Made by a program: the position numbers and the translations under genes. Below are positions 41,175 to 49,466 of a DNA stretch of 64,000 bases, in pieces (positions within the stretch are counted from its first letter, which is position 1; the number at the start of each line of letters is the position of its first letter). The stretch comes from JAJEAD01 sp964420925. GTDB taxonomy: Bacteria; Pseudomonadota; Gammaproteobacteria; HK1. The DNA is taken from assembly GCA_964420925.1 (NCBI GenBank), contig CAYQVB010000116.1, positions 8,715 through 72,714 on the forward strand, read 5' to 3'. The notes beneath the pieces were generated by a model. That model was not told where the DNA came from. It worked only from the letters and a program-made list of their open reading frames with translations, and made no database searches.

Positions 41175-42518
41175 TCACTTTCCGATGCAGAAGCTCGAAA
41201 AGATCTCCGCTAGCAGGTCGTCGCTGGTCACCGTGCCGGTGATGCGTCCGAGCGCGTCCTGCGCTTCCCTCAAGTCTTCGGCGAGAAGTTCGCCCGCCAC
41301 CGTTCCGGCAAGTTGCCGGCCGCCCTTCACGAGCGCCGCTGCCGCGTGTTCGAGCGCCTCTACGTGGCGGCGGCGCGCGATGAAGAGTCCGTCCTCCCCG
41401 GACCGATAACCGGCAACCGCCTTCAGGCGCGCGCGAAGCGCGTCCAGACCCGCGCCGGTGCACGCGGATATGCGCAGGACCGGGGGATCGACACTCCCGT
41501 CGAGACCGGGGGGAGAACCCGTCAAGTCGATCTTGTTGTGGACGAGAAGCCGCGTCTGGTTGGGTGACACCGGGGGCGCCATCTCCCCCACCGGCGCCGG
41601 CGAGCGGTCGTCGACGAGCTCGAGCACGACGTCCGCGTCCGAGATGGCGCGCAAGGCCCGGTCCACGCCGATGCGCTCGACCGCATCCGACGCGGCGCGA
41701 AGGCCCGCGGTGTCGGTGAGCCGGATGGGCATGCCATCCAGGTGTACGGTCTCGTTCAGAGTATCCCGCGTCGTTCCCGGAACATCAGTGACGATGGCGG
41801 CGTCTCGGGCGGAGAGCCGGTTCAACAGCGTCGACTTCCCCACGTTGGGCGCCCCGGCGATCACGACCCCCAGACCGTCGCGCAGCGCCCGGCCTTGCCG
41901 GGCCTGCTCGAGCGTGGCCGAAAGCGCGAGGCGCAGTGCCTGCAAGCGCCGCTTCAGGTCGGGTGTGGAGAGAAAGTCGATCTCCTCGTCCGGAAAGTCG
42001 ATCGCGGCTTCCACGTAGGTACGAATACCGATCAGATCTTCGACGTGACCCCGGACCCGCTCCGCGAACACGCCCTCGAGCGAACGCATCGCGCTGCGCG
42101 CGGCCTGCTCCGAAGCACTCTCGATGAGATCGGCGACCGCCTCCGCCTGACTCAGGTCCAGGCGCCCGTTCAGAAAGGCCCGCTCGCTGAACTCTCCCGG
42201 CCGTGCGAGCCGGGCCCCGGCCCGAAGCACGCAGTCGAGCACCATGCCGGTCACCACCGGACCGCCGTGGCCCTGCAGCTCCACCGTGTCCTCGCCGGTG
42301 AAGGATCCCGGTCGCGGCAGAAACAACACCAGACCCCGGTCGACGCTCTCCCCCTGCGCATTGCGAAAAGTCCGCAGACGAGCGAGGTGGGGCGGGGGAA
42401 GGCGGTCGACGACGCGTTCGGCGATCCGGCGCGCGCGAGGGCCGGAAAGACGAACGATGCCGATACCCCCCCGTCCGGGAGGAGTGGCCACCGCCGCGAT
42501 CGTGTCGCGCCCCTCCAT
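41175..42518 (-). CDS. mnmE: tRNA-modifying GTPase MnmE (TrmE)
   Basis: A 447-residue three-domain GTPase that, with MnmG, forms the 5-carboxymethylaminomethyl group on wobble U34 of some tRNAs. The N-terminal folate-binding domain has DTIAAVATPPGRGGIGIVRL. The G domain has GAPNVGKSTLLN, DVPGTTRDT, DTAG and NKID. The protein ends with the conserved FCIGK, whose Cys is functional. The ATG at 42518 is chosen by the family start. It follows yidC on the same strand, the usual order. Confidence 0.95.
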   Translation of the reverse strand: MEGRDTIAAVATPPGRGGIGIVRLSGPRARRIAERVVDRLPPPHLARLRTFRNAQGESVDRGLVLFLPRPGSFTGEDTVELQGHGGPVVTGMVLDCVLRAGARLARPGEFSERAFLNGRLDLSQAEAVADLIESASEQAARSAMRSLEGVFAERVRGHVEDLIGIRTYVEAAIDFPDEEIDFLSTPDLKRRLQALRLALSATLEQARQGRALRDGLGVVIAGAPNVGKSTLLNRLSARDAAIVTDVPGTTRDTLNETVHLDGMPIRLTDTAGLRAASDAVERIGVDRALRAISDADVVLELVDDRSPAPVGEMAPPVSPNQTRLLVHNKIDLTGSPPGLDGSVDPPVLRISACTGAGLDALRARLKAVAGYRSGEDGLFIARRRHVEALEHAAAALVKGGRQLAGTVAGELLAEDLREAQDALGRITGTVTSDDLLAEIFSSFCIGK

Positions 42519-42639
42519 CAACGAAGTCCGGGCCGCGGTACGCTCCCGTCGATGGAGAGGAGACTTTTCCTCCTTTTTCGGGCCATCGGGCGGCATTCTC
42601 CCGCCGGCAGCAGGTCCAGCGTGACGCGCGCGGGCGCCT

Positions 42640-44316
42640 TCAGGTCATGGGTCCGACGATCTTGCGAGTGATGACCCACTGCTGGGCAATCGAGAGCAGA
42701 TTGTTGACGAACCAGTAGAGCACCAGCCCGGAGGGGAAGAACAGGAAGAGAAAGGTAAACACGAAGGGCAGCGCCATCATGATGCGCGCCTGGAGGGGAT
42801 CCGGCGGAGCAGGATTGAGCTTCTGCTGGATGAACATCGTCGCGCCCATCATGAGGGGCAGCACGAAGTAGGGGTCGTAGACGCTGAGATCCTGAAGCCA
42901 GAAGATGAACGAGGCCTGGCGGAGCTCGACGCTTTCGAGCAGCACCCAGTAGAGCGCAATGAAGACCGGGATCTGCACGACGATGGGGAGACAGCCGCCC
43001 AGCGGATTGATCTTCTCCTCCCGGTAGAGCTCCATCATCTTCTGGTTCATCTGCGCCTTGTCGCTGCCGTAGCGGTCGCGGATAGCGGTGATGCGCGGCT
43101 GCACCTTGCGCATTCTCGCCATCGACTTGTAGCTGGCGGCGGACAGGTGGAAGAAGGCGAGCTTGACGAGCAGGGTCAGGATGATGATCGACCACCCCCA
43201 GTTGCCGACGATGCCGTGAATCCAGTCGAGCAGCCAGAAGAGCGGCTGCGCAATCAGCCACAGCCATCCGTAGTCGACCGCGCGCTGGAGATTCGGTGCG
43301 GCGGCCTCCATCCTCGATTGGATCTTGGGGCCGGCGTAGAGGCCTACGCGCAGGACGCCGCTTTCGCCGGCCCGCACCCGGATTCCGGGGGTCATGAGCC
43401 CCAGCACGTATCGATTGCCGTCCGGCTCCAGGCTGTAGAAGCGGTTGGTGGCGCTCTGGTCGGGAATCCAGGCCCCGGCGAAATAGTGCTGAATCATGGC
43501 CACCCAGCCGCCCAGCGTGTCCCGTTCCAGCGGCTGCTTCGCCATGTCCGAGAAATCGATCTTCTCGTAGGGCTTCTCCGGCCCCGAGATCACACCCCCG
43601 GTGTAGGTGTAGGTGCGAAAGAGGCCGCCTTCCGGGGGCACCTCGGCGCGGAGGAACTGGCCGTAGAGGCGTCCCGTCCACGGCTCGTCGCCGGTGTTCC
43701 GGATCTCGTACGCGACATCGATGAGATAACTGTCGCGCCGGAAGGTGTACACCTTGGTCACCTCGAGGGGTGCGGAATCGAGCCATTGCAGGCGAACCTC
43801 GAGCTCGCCGGCATCGCCCAGGTCGTACTCGAGCCGCTCGGAACGGAACGCGGCCCGGTGGTTGGGGGCCTTCATTGCACTCAGGAGTCCGGATTGGGCC
43901 AGGAACACATCCGGCTCGGTCTCGCCGAGCAGCGCGAAGGGCAGTTCAGGGCTCTCTACCGACACCGGATAGTGCAGCAGGCCGAGCCGATGGATGTTTC
44001 CTCCCGAGAGGTCGATTTCGACGTTCATGACGTCGGTGTGAACCCTGACCATGCGCCGGGTGGAAGCCGGCAGCGCCGGCGCCATTTCGGACGGCACTTC
44101 CTCGTCGCCAATCGCGTCCGACGGGATCTCCGGCATGCCGGCGTCCTCGACGACGGGAGCGGGTGGCGCGGCGGGAGCCTCGCTTCCCGCATCGCGAGCC
44201 GTGCCCGGCTCCTCCCCGGGCGCAGGACCGTAATCGATGCGCCACTGCTGCCACATCAGGAAGAGCACGACGCACATGCCGACGATGAGCAGTGTCCTCA
44301 GTTGCTCCAGTGGCAA
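42640..44316 (-). CDS. yidC: Membrane protein insertase YidC
   Basis: A 558-residue gram-negative YidC. The N-terminal membrane anchor (RTLLIVGMCVVLFLMW) is followed by a large periplasmic domain (about 60-330). The conserved insertase core (about 345-550) has several membrane segments, with the sequence NPLGGCLPIVVQIPVFIALY and the end FPSGLVLYWFVNNLLSIAQQ. It inserts proteins with or without SecYEG. No YidD-sized gene lies between it and rnpA, where only 170 bases remain. Confidence 0.95.
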   Translation of the reverse strand: MPLEQLRTLLIVGMCVVLFLMWQQWRIDYGPAPGEEPGTARDAGSEAPAAPPAPVVEDAGMPEIPSDAIGDEEVPSEMAPALPASTRRMVRVHTDVMNVEIDLSGGNIHRLGLLHYPVSVESPELPFALLGETEPDVFLAQSGLLSAMKAPNHRAAFRSERLEYDLGDAGELEVRLQWLDSAPLEVTKVYTFRRDSYLIDVAYEIRNTGDEPWTGRLYGQFLRAEVPPEGGLFRTYTYTGGVISGPEKPYEKIDFSDMAKQPLERDTLGGWVAMIQHYFAGAWIPDQSATNRFYSLEPDGNRYVLGLMTPGIRVRAGESGVLRVGLYAGPKIQSRMEAAAPNLQRAVDYGWLWLIAQPLFWLLDWIHGIVGNWGWSIIILTLLVKLAFFHLSAASYKSMARMRKVQPRITAIRDRYGSDKAQMNQKMMELYREEKINPLGGCLPIVVQIPVFIALYWVLLESVELRQASFIFWLQDLSVYDPYFVLPLMMGATMFIQQKLNPAPPDPLQARIMMALPFVFTFLFLFFPSGLVLYWFVNNLLSIAQQWVITRKIVGPMT

Positions 44317-44486
44317 GTCGTCGTTTCCTCGAGGCGTTGGTTTGGTGTCGTGAGGCGCGCGCGATCAGCAGGCGTTCGCGGCGCTGCGGAAGTGTAGCCG
44401 CGGCCGGCACGCGAACGAAGGGGCATCGGGTGGACCGTACGCGCAAGGCGCATGCTCCCTCGCCCACGCCGCCAAATGTCACCGCT

Positions 44487-44915
44487 TCACGGCTGCGGAG
44501 GCGAATCGGTGAAACTTGGCGGCTGGCGAGACTCCTGCTTCCTGCCCGCACGGGCGAGATGGCGCCAGTGCCCGGCCAGAACCCGGCGCAAATCCGCGTT
44601 TCCGACGCGGGCGAGGCCGGGACGGGCGAGCACCACGATGTCCAGTCCCCCCAGCTCCCGGCGGTGATGCCGGAAGCTGTCCCGCACTACCCGCTTTATC
44701 CGGTTGCGGCAGACCGCCTTGGGCACTCGTTTGCGCGAGACCGCCAGCCCCAAGCGAGCTCCGCCCAGGTGATTGGCGCGGGCGAGCACGAGTATCTCCT
44801 TGCCGCCGGAGCGCAACGGCTTGGCGAATACCCGCTGGAAGTCTCGCGACCGGGTGAGCCTGAAGAGCCGGGGGAAACGGACTCGCGCGGAAGAGGGCTC
44901 GGGGTCGGGACTCAG
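44487..44915 (-). CDS. rnpA: Ribonuclease P protein component (RnpA), start uncertain
   Basis: The protein part of RNase P, which matures tRNA 5' ends with the RNA subunit. The conserved core is RLFRLTRSRDFQRVF, then GLAVSRKRVPKAVCRNRIKR with the RNR motif. No ATG, GTG or TTG exists in frame between the rpmH stop and this core. The best in-frame candidate is a CTG at 44915 overlapping the rpmH stop (CTGA), giving 142 residues. The frame is also open through the whole of rpmH to an upstream start near 45272. The C-terminus (QESRQPPSFTDSPPQP) is Pro-rich. Confidence 0.85.
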   Translation of the reverse strand: MSPDPEPSSARVRFPRLFRLTRSRDFQRVFAKPLRSGGKEILVLARANHLGGARLGLAVSRKRVPKAVCRNRIKRVVRDSFRHHRRELGGLDIVVLARPGLARVGNADLRRVLAGHWRHLARAGRKQESRQPPSFTDSPPQP

Positions 44916-45046
44916 GCGCTCAGCCTGCTTCGTCCCTTGGCGCGCCGATTCTTGATGATTCGACGCCCCGCCTTCGTGGCCATGCGAGCACGAAAGCCGT
45001 GACGGCGCTTGCGCTTCAGATTGCTCGGTTGAAATGTTCGTTTCAC
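44912..45046 (-). CDS. rpmH: 50S ribosomal protein L34 (RpmH)
   Basis: A 44-residue basic protein: MKRTFQPSNLKRKRRHGFRA at the start, then RMATKAGRRIIKNRRAKGRS, ending RLSA. This is a full-length L34. It starts with GTG at 45046 and ends at the TGA at 44912-44914, which overlaps the proposed rnpA start. It heads the leftward operon rpmH-rnpA-yidC-mnmE, divergent from dnaA. Confidence 0.95.
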   Translation of the reverse strand: MKRTFQPSNLKRKRRHGFRARMATKAGRRIIKNRRAKGRSRLSA

Positions 45047-45513
45047 GGGAACTCGGATCTTCCTGAGTTCGCGACCCCCAGGGGGTTCGCGAGAGGGCGG
45101 CGAATCCTACTCCTCGTCCGCCGTCACGGTCAAACCGCAGGTCTTTCGTGGAGCGACATTCGGCGGCCCGACGGACGAACTCGGGGAGGATTGCCGATCC
45201 CGCCACTCGCGCCTTCGCCACTGCCCTTCCCCCGTTTGGCCGAGGATTCGAGGGAAACCTTGCCACGGGCATCCCACCAGAATCGAAGCTTGGAGAAACC
45301 TGCGAGATATCAAGAAATTATCTGGTGACGCACTCGCCCATCCGCTCTCCTCTCCACACCCTGGAAAACAAAAAGCAGCAGGAATTCAAGGGGTTGCAAC
45401 AGGGTTGGTCAATCCACGGAGAGGCAAATTGGATACGGGACACTCAACCGTTATACACTCGTTCGTCATTGACGGGCGCACTCTCGGAGTGTGCCGAGGG
45501 GGAGTCAAGAGCC
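45047..45513. other. rpmH-dnaA divergent intergenic region
   Basis: 467 bases without a credible gene, holding the divergent promoters of the ribosomal/RNase P operon and dnaA. GC is lower in its right half (45300-45460). One near-consensus DnaA box, TTATACACT (45451-45459, one mismatch), lies 55 bases before the dnaA ATG. In several gammaproteobacteria oriC lies here, so it remains an alternative origin to the dnaA-dnaN gap. Confidence 0.55.
45475..45495. promoter_or_regulatory. Imperfect palindrome in the dnaA leader
   Basis: GGCGCACTC, three bases TCG, then GAGTGTGCC: nine-base arms with one mismatch, ending a few bases before the dnaA ribosome-binding site (GGGGGAG). As RNA it would form a hairpin beside the start. 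It may act on dnaA translation or as a protein site. Confidence 0.4.
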
Positions 45514-46857
45514 ATGGTTTCGCTGTGGGAAGAGTGTCTGGACAAGCTCGAAGGCGAGCTGTCCCCACAGCAGTTCAACACCTGGATTCGGCCCTTGCAA
45601 GCGGTCGAAAACGGCCAGAGCCTGCTGCTTCTCGCGCCCAACCGCTTCGTTCAAAGTGAAGTGAAGGAGAACCTCGTCCAGCGCATCATGGAGGTTCTGC
45701 GACGTATCAACCGCTCGAGTGTCGCCAGGATCGAAGTCGAGGTCGGCAGCGAGACCACCCTCACGAATCACTCCGGCAACTCCGACCCCACACGAAGCGA
45801 CGCCTCGAAGGCTACTCTGGATTCCAGGGCGCCGAGGCCCACCGGGCTTCAGTCCGAGTTCACCTTCGATGCCTTCGTGGAAGGCCGATCGAATCAGTTT
45901 GCGCTCGCCTATGCCATCCAGGTGAGCGAAGACTTGGGCGGAGCCAGCAACCCCTTTCTCATCTACGGAGGGGTCGGTCTCGGCAAGACCCACCTCATGC
46001 AGGCGATCGGCAACTCCACCAACCGGAATCGACCCGAGGCCCGCGTCGTCTACGTTCACTCCGAACGCTTCTTTTCCGACATGGTGAGCGCCATCAGGCG
46101 CAACGCCATCGACAGCTTCAAGCGCTACTATCGTTCGGTCGATGCCCTGCTCATCGACGACGTGCAGTTCTTTGTCGGAAAGGAGCGCACCCAGGAAGAA
46201 TTCTTTCATATTTTCAACAAGCTGCACGAGGACCAGCGACAGATAGTAGTAACCTGCGACCGCTACCCCAAAGCGATAACCGGCCTGGCGGAGCGCCTGA
46301 CTTCGCGCCTGAGCTGGGGGTTGTCGGTCGAGATCGAACCTCCGGACATCGAGACCCGCGCCGCCATCCTGATGCGCAAAGCCCAGGAGGCAGGATTCGA
46401 GCTCTCGAGAGAAGTCACGCTCTTCATCGCAGAACGGATTCGCTCCAACGTCCGGGAACTCGAAGGCGCACTGCGAAGAGTCGTCGCGAACGCGCGGTTC
46501 ACGCATCGGCCGATCACTCTGGACCTCACCCGGGAAGCGTTGCGCGATATCCTCGCCCTGCAGAGCAAGCTCGTTACGATCGAGAACATCCAGCAGACGG
46601 TTGCCCGCTACTACAAGATTCGGGTTGCCGACCTCAACTCGAAGCGTAAGAGTCGTTCCATTACCCGGCCCCGGCAGATCGCAATGGCCTTGGCCAAAGA
46701 GCTGACCAATCATAGCCTGCCGGAGATAGGGGACGCGTTCGGAGGCCGAGACCACACGACCGTTCTCCATGCCCGCAAGAAGGTGCGTGAACTCCGAGAA
46801 GAAAGCGCCGTCATCAACGAAGAGTACGAGTCCCTCTGCCGCGTGCTGACCGCATAG
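45514..46857 (+). CDS. dnaA: Chromosomal replication initiator DnaA
   Basis: A 447-residue AAA+ initiator. Domain I opens with LWEECLDKLEGELSPQQFNT. The short linker domain II (about 85-110) is followed by domain III with Walker A GGVGLGKTH (152-160) and Walker B ALLIDDVQFF. Domain IV has the DnaA-box-binding signature LPEIGDAFGGRDHTTVLHA. GGGGGAG precedes the ATG at 45514; an open frame extends upstream but lacks homology. It binds and melts oriC. Confidence 0.97.
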   Translation: MVSLWEECLDKLEGELSPQQFNTWIRPLQAVENGQSLLLLAPNRFVQSEVKENLVQRIMEVLRRINRSSVARIEVEVGSETTLTNHSGNSDPTRSDASKATLDSRAPRPTGLQSEFTFDAFVEGRSNQFALAYAIQVSEDLGGASNPFLIYGGVGLGKTHLMQAIGNSTNRNRPEARVVYVHSERFFSDMVSAIRRNAIDSFKRYYRSVDALLIDDVQFFVGKERTQEEFFHIFNKLHEDQRQIVVTCDRYPKAITGLAERLTSRLSWGLSVEIEPPDIETRAAILMRKAQEAGFELSREVTLFIAERIRSNVRELEGALRRVVANARFTHRPITLDLTREALRDILALQSKLVTIENIQQTVARYYKIRVADLNSKRKSRSITRPRQIAMALAKELTNHSLPEIGDAFGGRDHTTVLHARKKVRELREESAVINEEYESLCRVLTA

Positions 46858-47059
46858 CTGTCTGTCCACAAGCTGTGGACAAATACACTAGGGATGCTGC
46901 CGTCCCCGGTCATGCACAAACTGCGCACACCCTGCAGGGTTTCGAACACAGCTTGTATACATCGAGTGTTGTATGATCTAACCTTTTGAATTGTATGTGC
47001 TTAGTTGAGTTGTCCACAGATCCCGGGCGATCCAACAACATGAACAACAAGGTAGATAT
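46858..47059. other. Candidate replication origin (oriC) in the dnaA-dnaN gap
   Basis: Three DnaA-box-like sites lie in 202 bases. CTGTCCACA (46862-46870, plus) and TTGTCCACA (46874-46882, minus) face each other and form the perfect palindrome TGTCCACA-AGC-TGTGGACA. A third TTGTCCACA is at 47010-47018 (plus). Between them lies an AT-rich stretch (about 46945-47010) that could serve as the unwinding element. Weaker sites such as TTGTATACA (46953-46961) are also present. The dnaN promoter must lie here or further upstream as well. Confidence 0.6.
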
Positions 47060-48169
47060 ATGCAGTTTTCTGTTAAGCGAGATACGCTCCTGCAGCCCCT
47101 GCAGATCGTGCAGGGGGTAGTGGAGAGGCGCCAGACCACCCCAATCCTTGCCAATGTCCTGTTGATCTGCCGCGACGATTCGTTGTCGGTCTCGGCAACG
47201 GACATGGAGTTGCAGCTCGTCGCGACCACCGCTCTCGAAGGGGCGCAGCCGGGTTCGACGACGGTACCTGCCCGCAAGCTCATCGACATCTGCCGTTCCC
47301 TCCCATCGGATGCCGATCTCAGCCTGACTCTCGACCGCAACCGGGTGCTGCTTCGCTCCGGACGCAGTCGCTTTGTGCTCAACACGCTGCCCGCCGAGGA
47401 CTTTCCGGTCTTCGAGACTCCTCCGGCGGAAGCGAGCATGAGGCTGGCCCAGGGAGAGCTGAAGCAGCTCATCGATCTCACCCACTTTGCAATGGCGCAG
47501 CAAGACGTGCGGTACTACCTCAACGGGCTGCTGCTGGAGTTTGCGGAGAAGAGACTGCGGGCAGTGGCAACCGACGGGCACCGCCTCGCGATTGCGGATC
47601 TGGACATAGAGCAGGAAGGGATGCTTGCCCCGCGATCCGTCATCGTGCCGAGAAAGGGCATCATGGAGCTCAATCGGACGCTTGGCTCAGGGGAGGAGAG
47701 CATCGAGGTCGTAATCGCAGCGAACCAGATCCAAATCAACCTCCCGAACCTCACCTTCGTGAGCAAGCTCATCGAAGGCAAGTTTCCGGACTACGATCGG
47801 GTGGTTCCCCTGGTGGAGATCTGTGACAAGCAGGTGACGGTCAATCGCGAATCGCTGAGGCAGAGCCTGGCGCGGGCGTCGATCCTCTCCAACGAGAAGT
47901 ACCGCTCTATCCGTCTGAATCTGCAGGAGAAAGTGTTGCGGGTGCTCGCCAACAATCCGGATCAGGAGGAAGCGGAGGACGAGGTCGAAGTGGATTACAG
48001 CGGGGAGCCTCTGGAGATTGGCTTCAACGTGTCCTACCTGATCGACGCGCTCAGCGTCTTGCCCACGGAATCGGCTCGACTTCATCTGACCGATGCGGAC
48101 AGTAGCTGCCTCATCACGCCGGATGTGGGAGAGGCATGTCAGTACGTCGTGATGCCAATGCGTCTCTGA
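47060..48169 (+). CDS. dnaN: DNA polymerase III beta subunit, sliding clamp (DnaN)
   Basis: A 369-residue clamp protein of three similar domains. It begins MQFSVKRDTLLQPLQIVQGV and ends ADSSCLITPDVGEACQYVVMPMRL, the conserved C-terminus that forms the partner-binding pocket. Middle-domain FAMAQQDVRYYLNGLLLEF and ATDGHRLAIADL are typical. As a dimer it rings DNA and tethers polymerase III. Confidence 0.97.
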   Translation: MQFSVKRDTLLQPLQIVQGVVERRQTTPILANVLLICRDDSLSVSATDMELQLVATTALEGAQPGSTTVPARKLIDICRSLPSDADLSLTLDRNRVLLRSGRSRFVLNTLPAEDFPVFETPPAEASMRLAQGELKQLIDLTHFAMAQQDVRYYLNGLLLEFAEKRLRAVATDGHRLAIADLDIEQEGMLAPRSVIVPRKGIMELNRTLGSGEESIEVVIAANQIQINLPNLTFVSKLIEGKFPDYDRVVPLVEICDKQVTVNRESLRQSLARASILSNEKYRSIRLNLQEKVLRVLANNPDQEEAEDEVEVDYSGEPLEIGFNVSYLIDALSVLPTESARLHLTDADSSCLITPDVGEACQYVVMPMRL

Positions 48170-48184
48170 TCGAGGGCGGTGTGC

Positions 48185-48355
48185 CAGCACTGGTTCCGAA
48201 GAAGCCATAGACTTCGGAAACCGCCAGTGTGCTGCCTCACAAGCGCGATCCTGATCCGGTGAGGGCCGCAGCGTGCGTATCCCCCTGTTTCCCAGCACCT
48301 TTTTGGCTCACCACGGCGCTGGAATCGTTTCAACCTGTTTGTGAGGCAGCACACT
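48185..48355. repeat. Structured element in the dnaN-recF gap with a 17-base inverted repeat
   Basis: AGTGTGCTGCCTCACAA (48226-48242) and its exact complement (48339-48355) flank 96 bases. The left arm's start (AGTGTGCTG) can alternatively pair with CAGCACTGG (48185-48193). That pairing extends a hairpin whose inner stem is TTCCGAAG/CTTCGGAA (48194-48201 and 48212-48219). The two folds exclude each other. The element ends nine bases before the recF GTG. It could be a small palindromic insertion or an attenuator-like switch. Confidence 0.55.
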
Positions 48356-48363
48356 AGCAGATC

Positions 48364-49437
48364 GTGTTCATCCAGGAACTGGAGATCCGGAACCTGCGGA
48401 TACTCGAATCGGCCGGCCTGTCCCCGGGCCCCGGACTCAATGTGCTGTACGGCCCGAATGGGAGCGGCAAGACGAGCGTGCTCGAGGCTGTTCATTTGCT
48501 CGGTGTTGGTCGATCTTTTCGATCCAGGCACCATTTGGAGATGGTGCGGCGAGGGACGGGGGGATTTCGGATTCGTGGGAGCGTCTATCGGGAGACTGGA
48601 CTACAGCGACTCGGACTGGAGCTTGGAAGCGCAGGTTTGTCGATTCGGTGCGATGGCCAGACGCTGACCGCGGCGTCAGCACTGGCGAGAAAGCTGCCTC
48701 TGGTCCTTCTCACCCCGGACAGCCAACGTCTGATCACCGAGGGGGCCAACCTGCGCCGGAAGCTCCTGGACTGGTGCCTGTTTCACGTGGAACCAGGTTT
48801 TCTTCCGGCATATCAGCGCTTCAGACGGGCACTGAAGCAGAGAAACGCCGCGTTGCGTGCACAGGAAAGCGAGCGCGTCGTGAGGTCCTGGGACGAGGAG
48901 CTGATCAGGTCAGGGGAAATGGTGAACGATCAGCGAGCTCGCTACGTCCAGCTCTTTCTTCCGATGCTGAATGCCATGGTGAGCCGCCTCCTTCCCTTCA
49001 AGGTCACCCTGGAGCATCGGCCAGGATGGTCCACGGAGCGGTCGCTGGAGGAGGCCCTGGATGAATCATTCTCCAGTGATAGGGCTCGAGGCTTCACGCA
49101 GGTCGGACCACAGCGCAGCGATCTGGCGTTCATGCTGGACGGCATAGCGGCGCGAAAGCTGATGTCCCGCGGCGAAGCCAAGCTCTTCGTGGCCGGTATC
49201 ATATTGGCGCAGGCGGCTCATCTTGCCGAGGCAATGGACCTGAAGCCCGTGGTTCTGGTCGACGAGATGGCGTCGGAACTCGATGAGGAGAGCCGGCGGC
49301 GGGTGTTTGCCGAGCTTGCTTGCCTGGATTCGCAGACTTTCGTTACCACTGTGTCGCGCGGACTGGTCGACAACGAGGCATGGCCACCGGATGCCGTGTT
49401 TCACGTGGAACGGGGCATGACCCGGGCAGTGGTATAG
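48364..49437 (+). CDS. recF: DNA replication and repair protein RecF
   Basis: A 357-residue SMC-like ATPase that helps load RecA at gapped DNA. It shows IQELEIRNLRILESAGLSPG, Walker A GPNGSGKTS (30-38), and the C-terminal signature with SRGEAKLFVAGIILAQA and PVVLVDEMASELDEESRR. The start is a GTG at 48364 placed right after the inverted-repeat element. gyrB follows 29 bases later. Confidence 0.95.
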   Translation: MFIQELEIRNLRILESAGLSPGPGLNVLYGPNGSGKTSVLEAVHLLGVGRSFRSRHHLEMVRRGTGGFRIRGSVYRETGLQRLGLELGSAGLSIRCDGQTLTAASALARKLPLVLLTPDSQRLITEGANLRRKLLDWCLFHVEPGFLPAYQRFRRALKQRNAALRAQESERVVRSWDEELIRSGEMVNDQRARYVQLFLPMLNAMVSRLLPFKVTLEHRPGWSTERSLEEALDESFSSDRARGFTQVGPQRSDLAFMLDGIAARKLMSRGEAKLFVAGIILAQAAHLAEAMDLKPVVLVDEMASELDEESRRRVFAELACLDSQTFVTTVSRGLVDNEAWPPDAVFHVERGMTRAVV

Positions 49438-49466
49438 TTTTTACTTTCCGAGGCTGAGGTGGCTGC

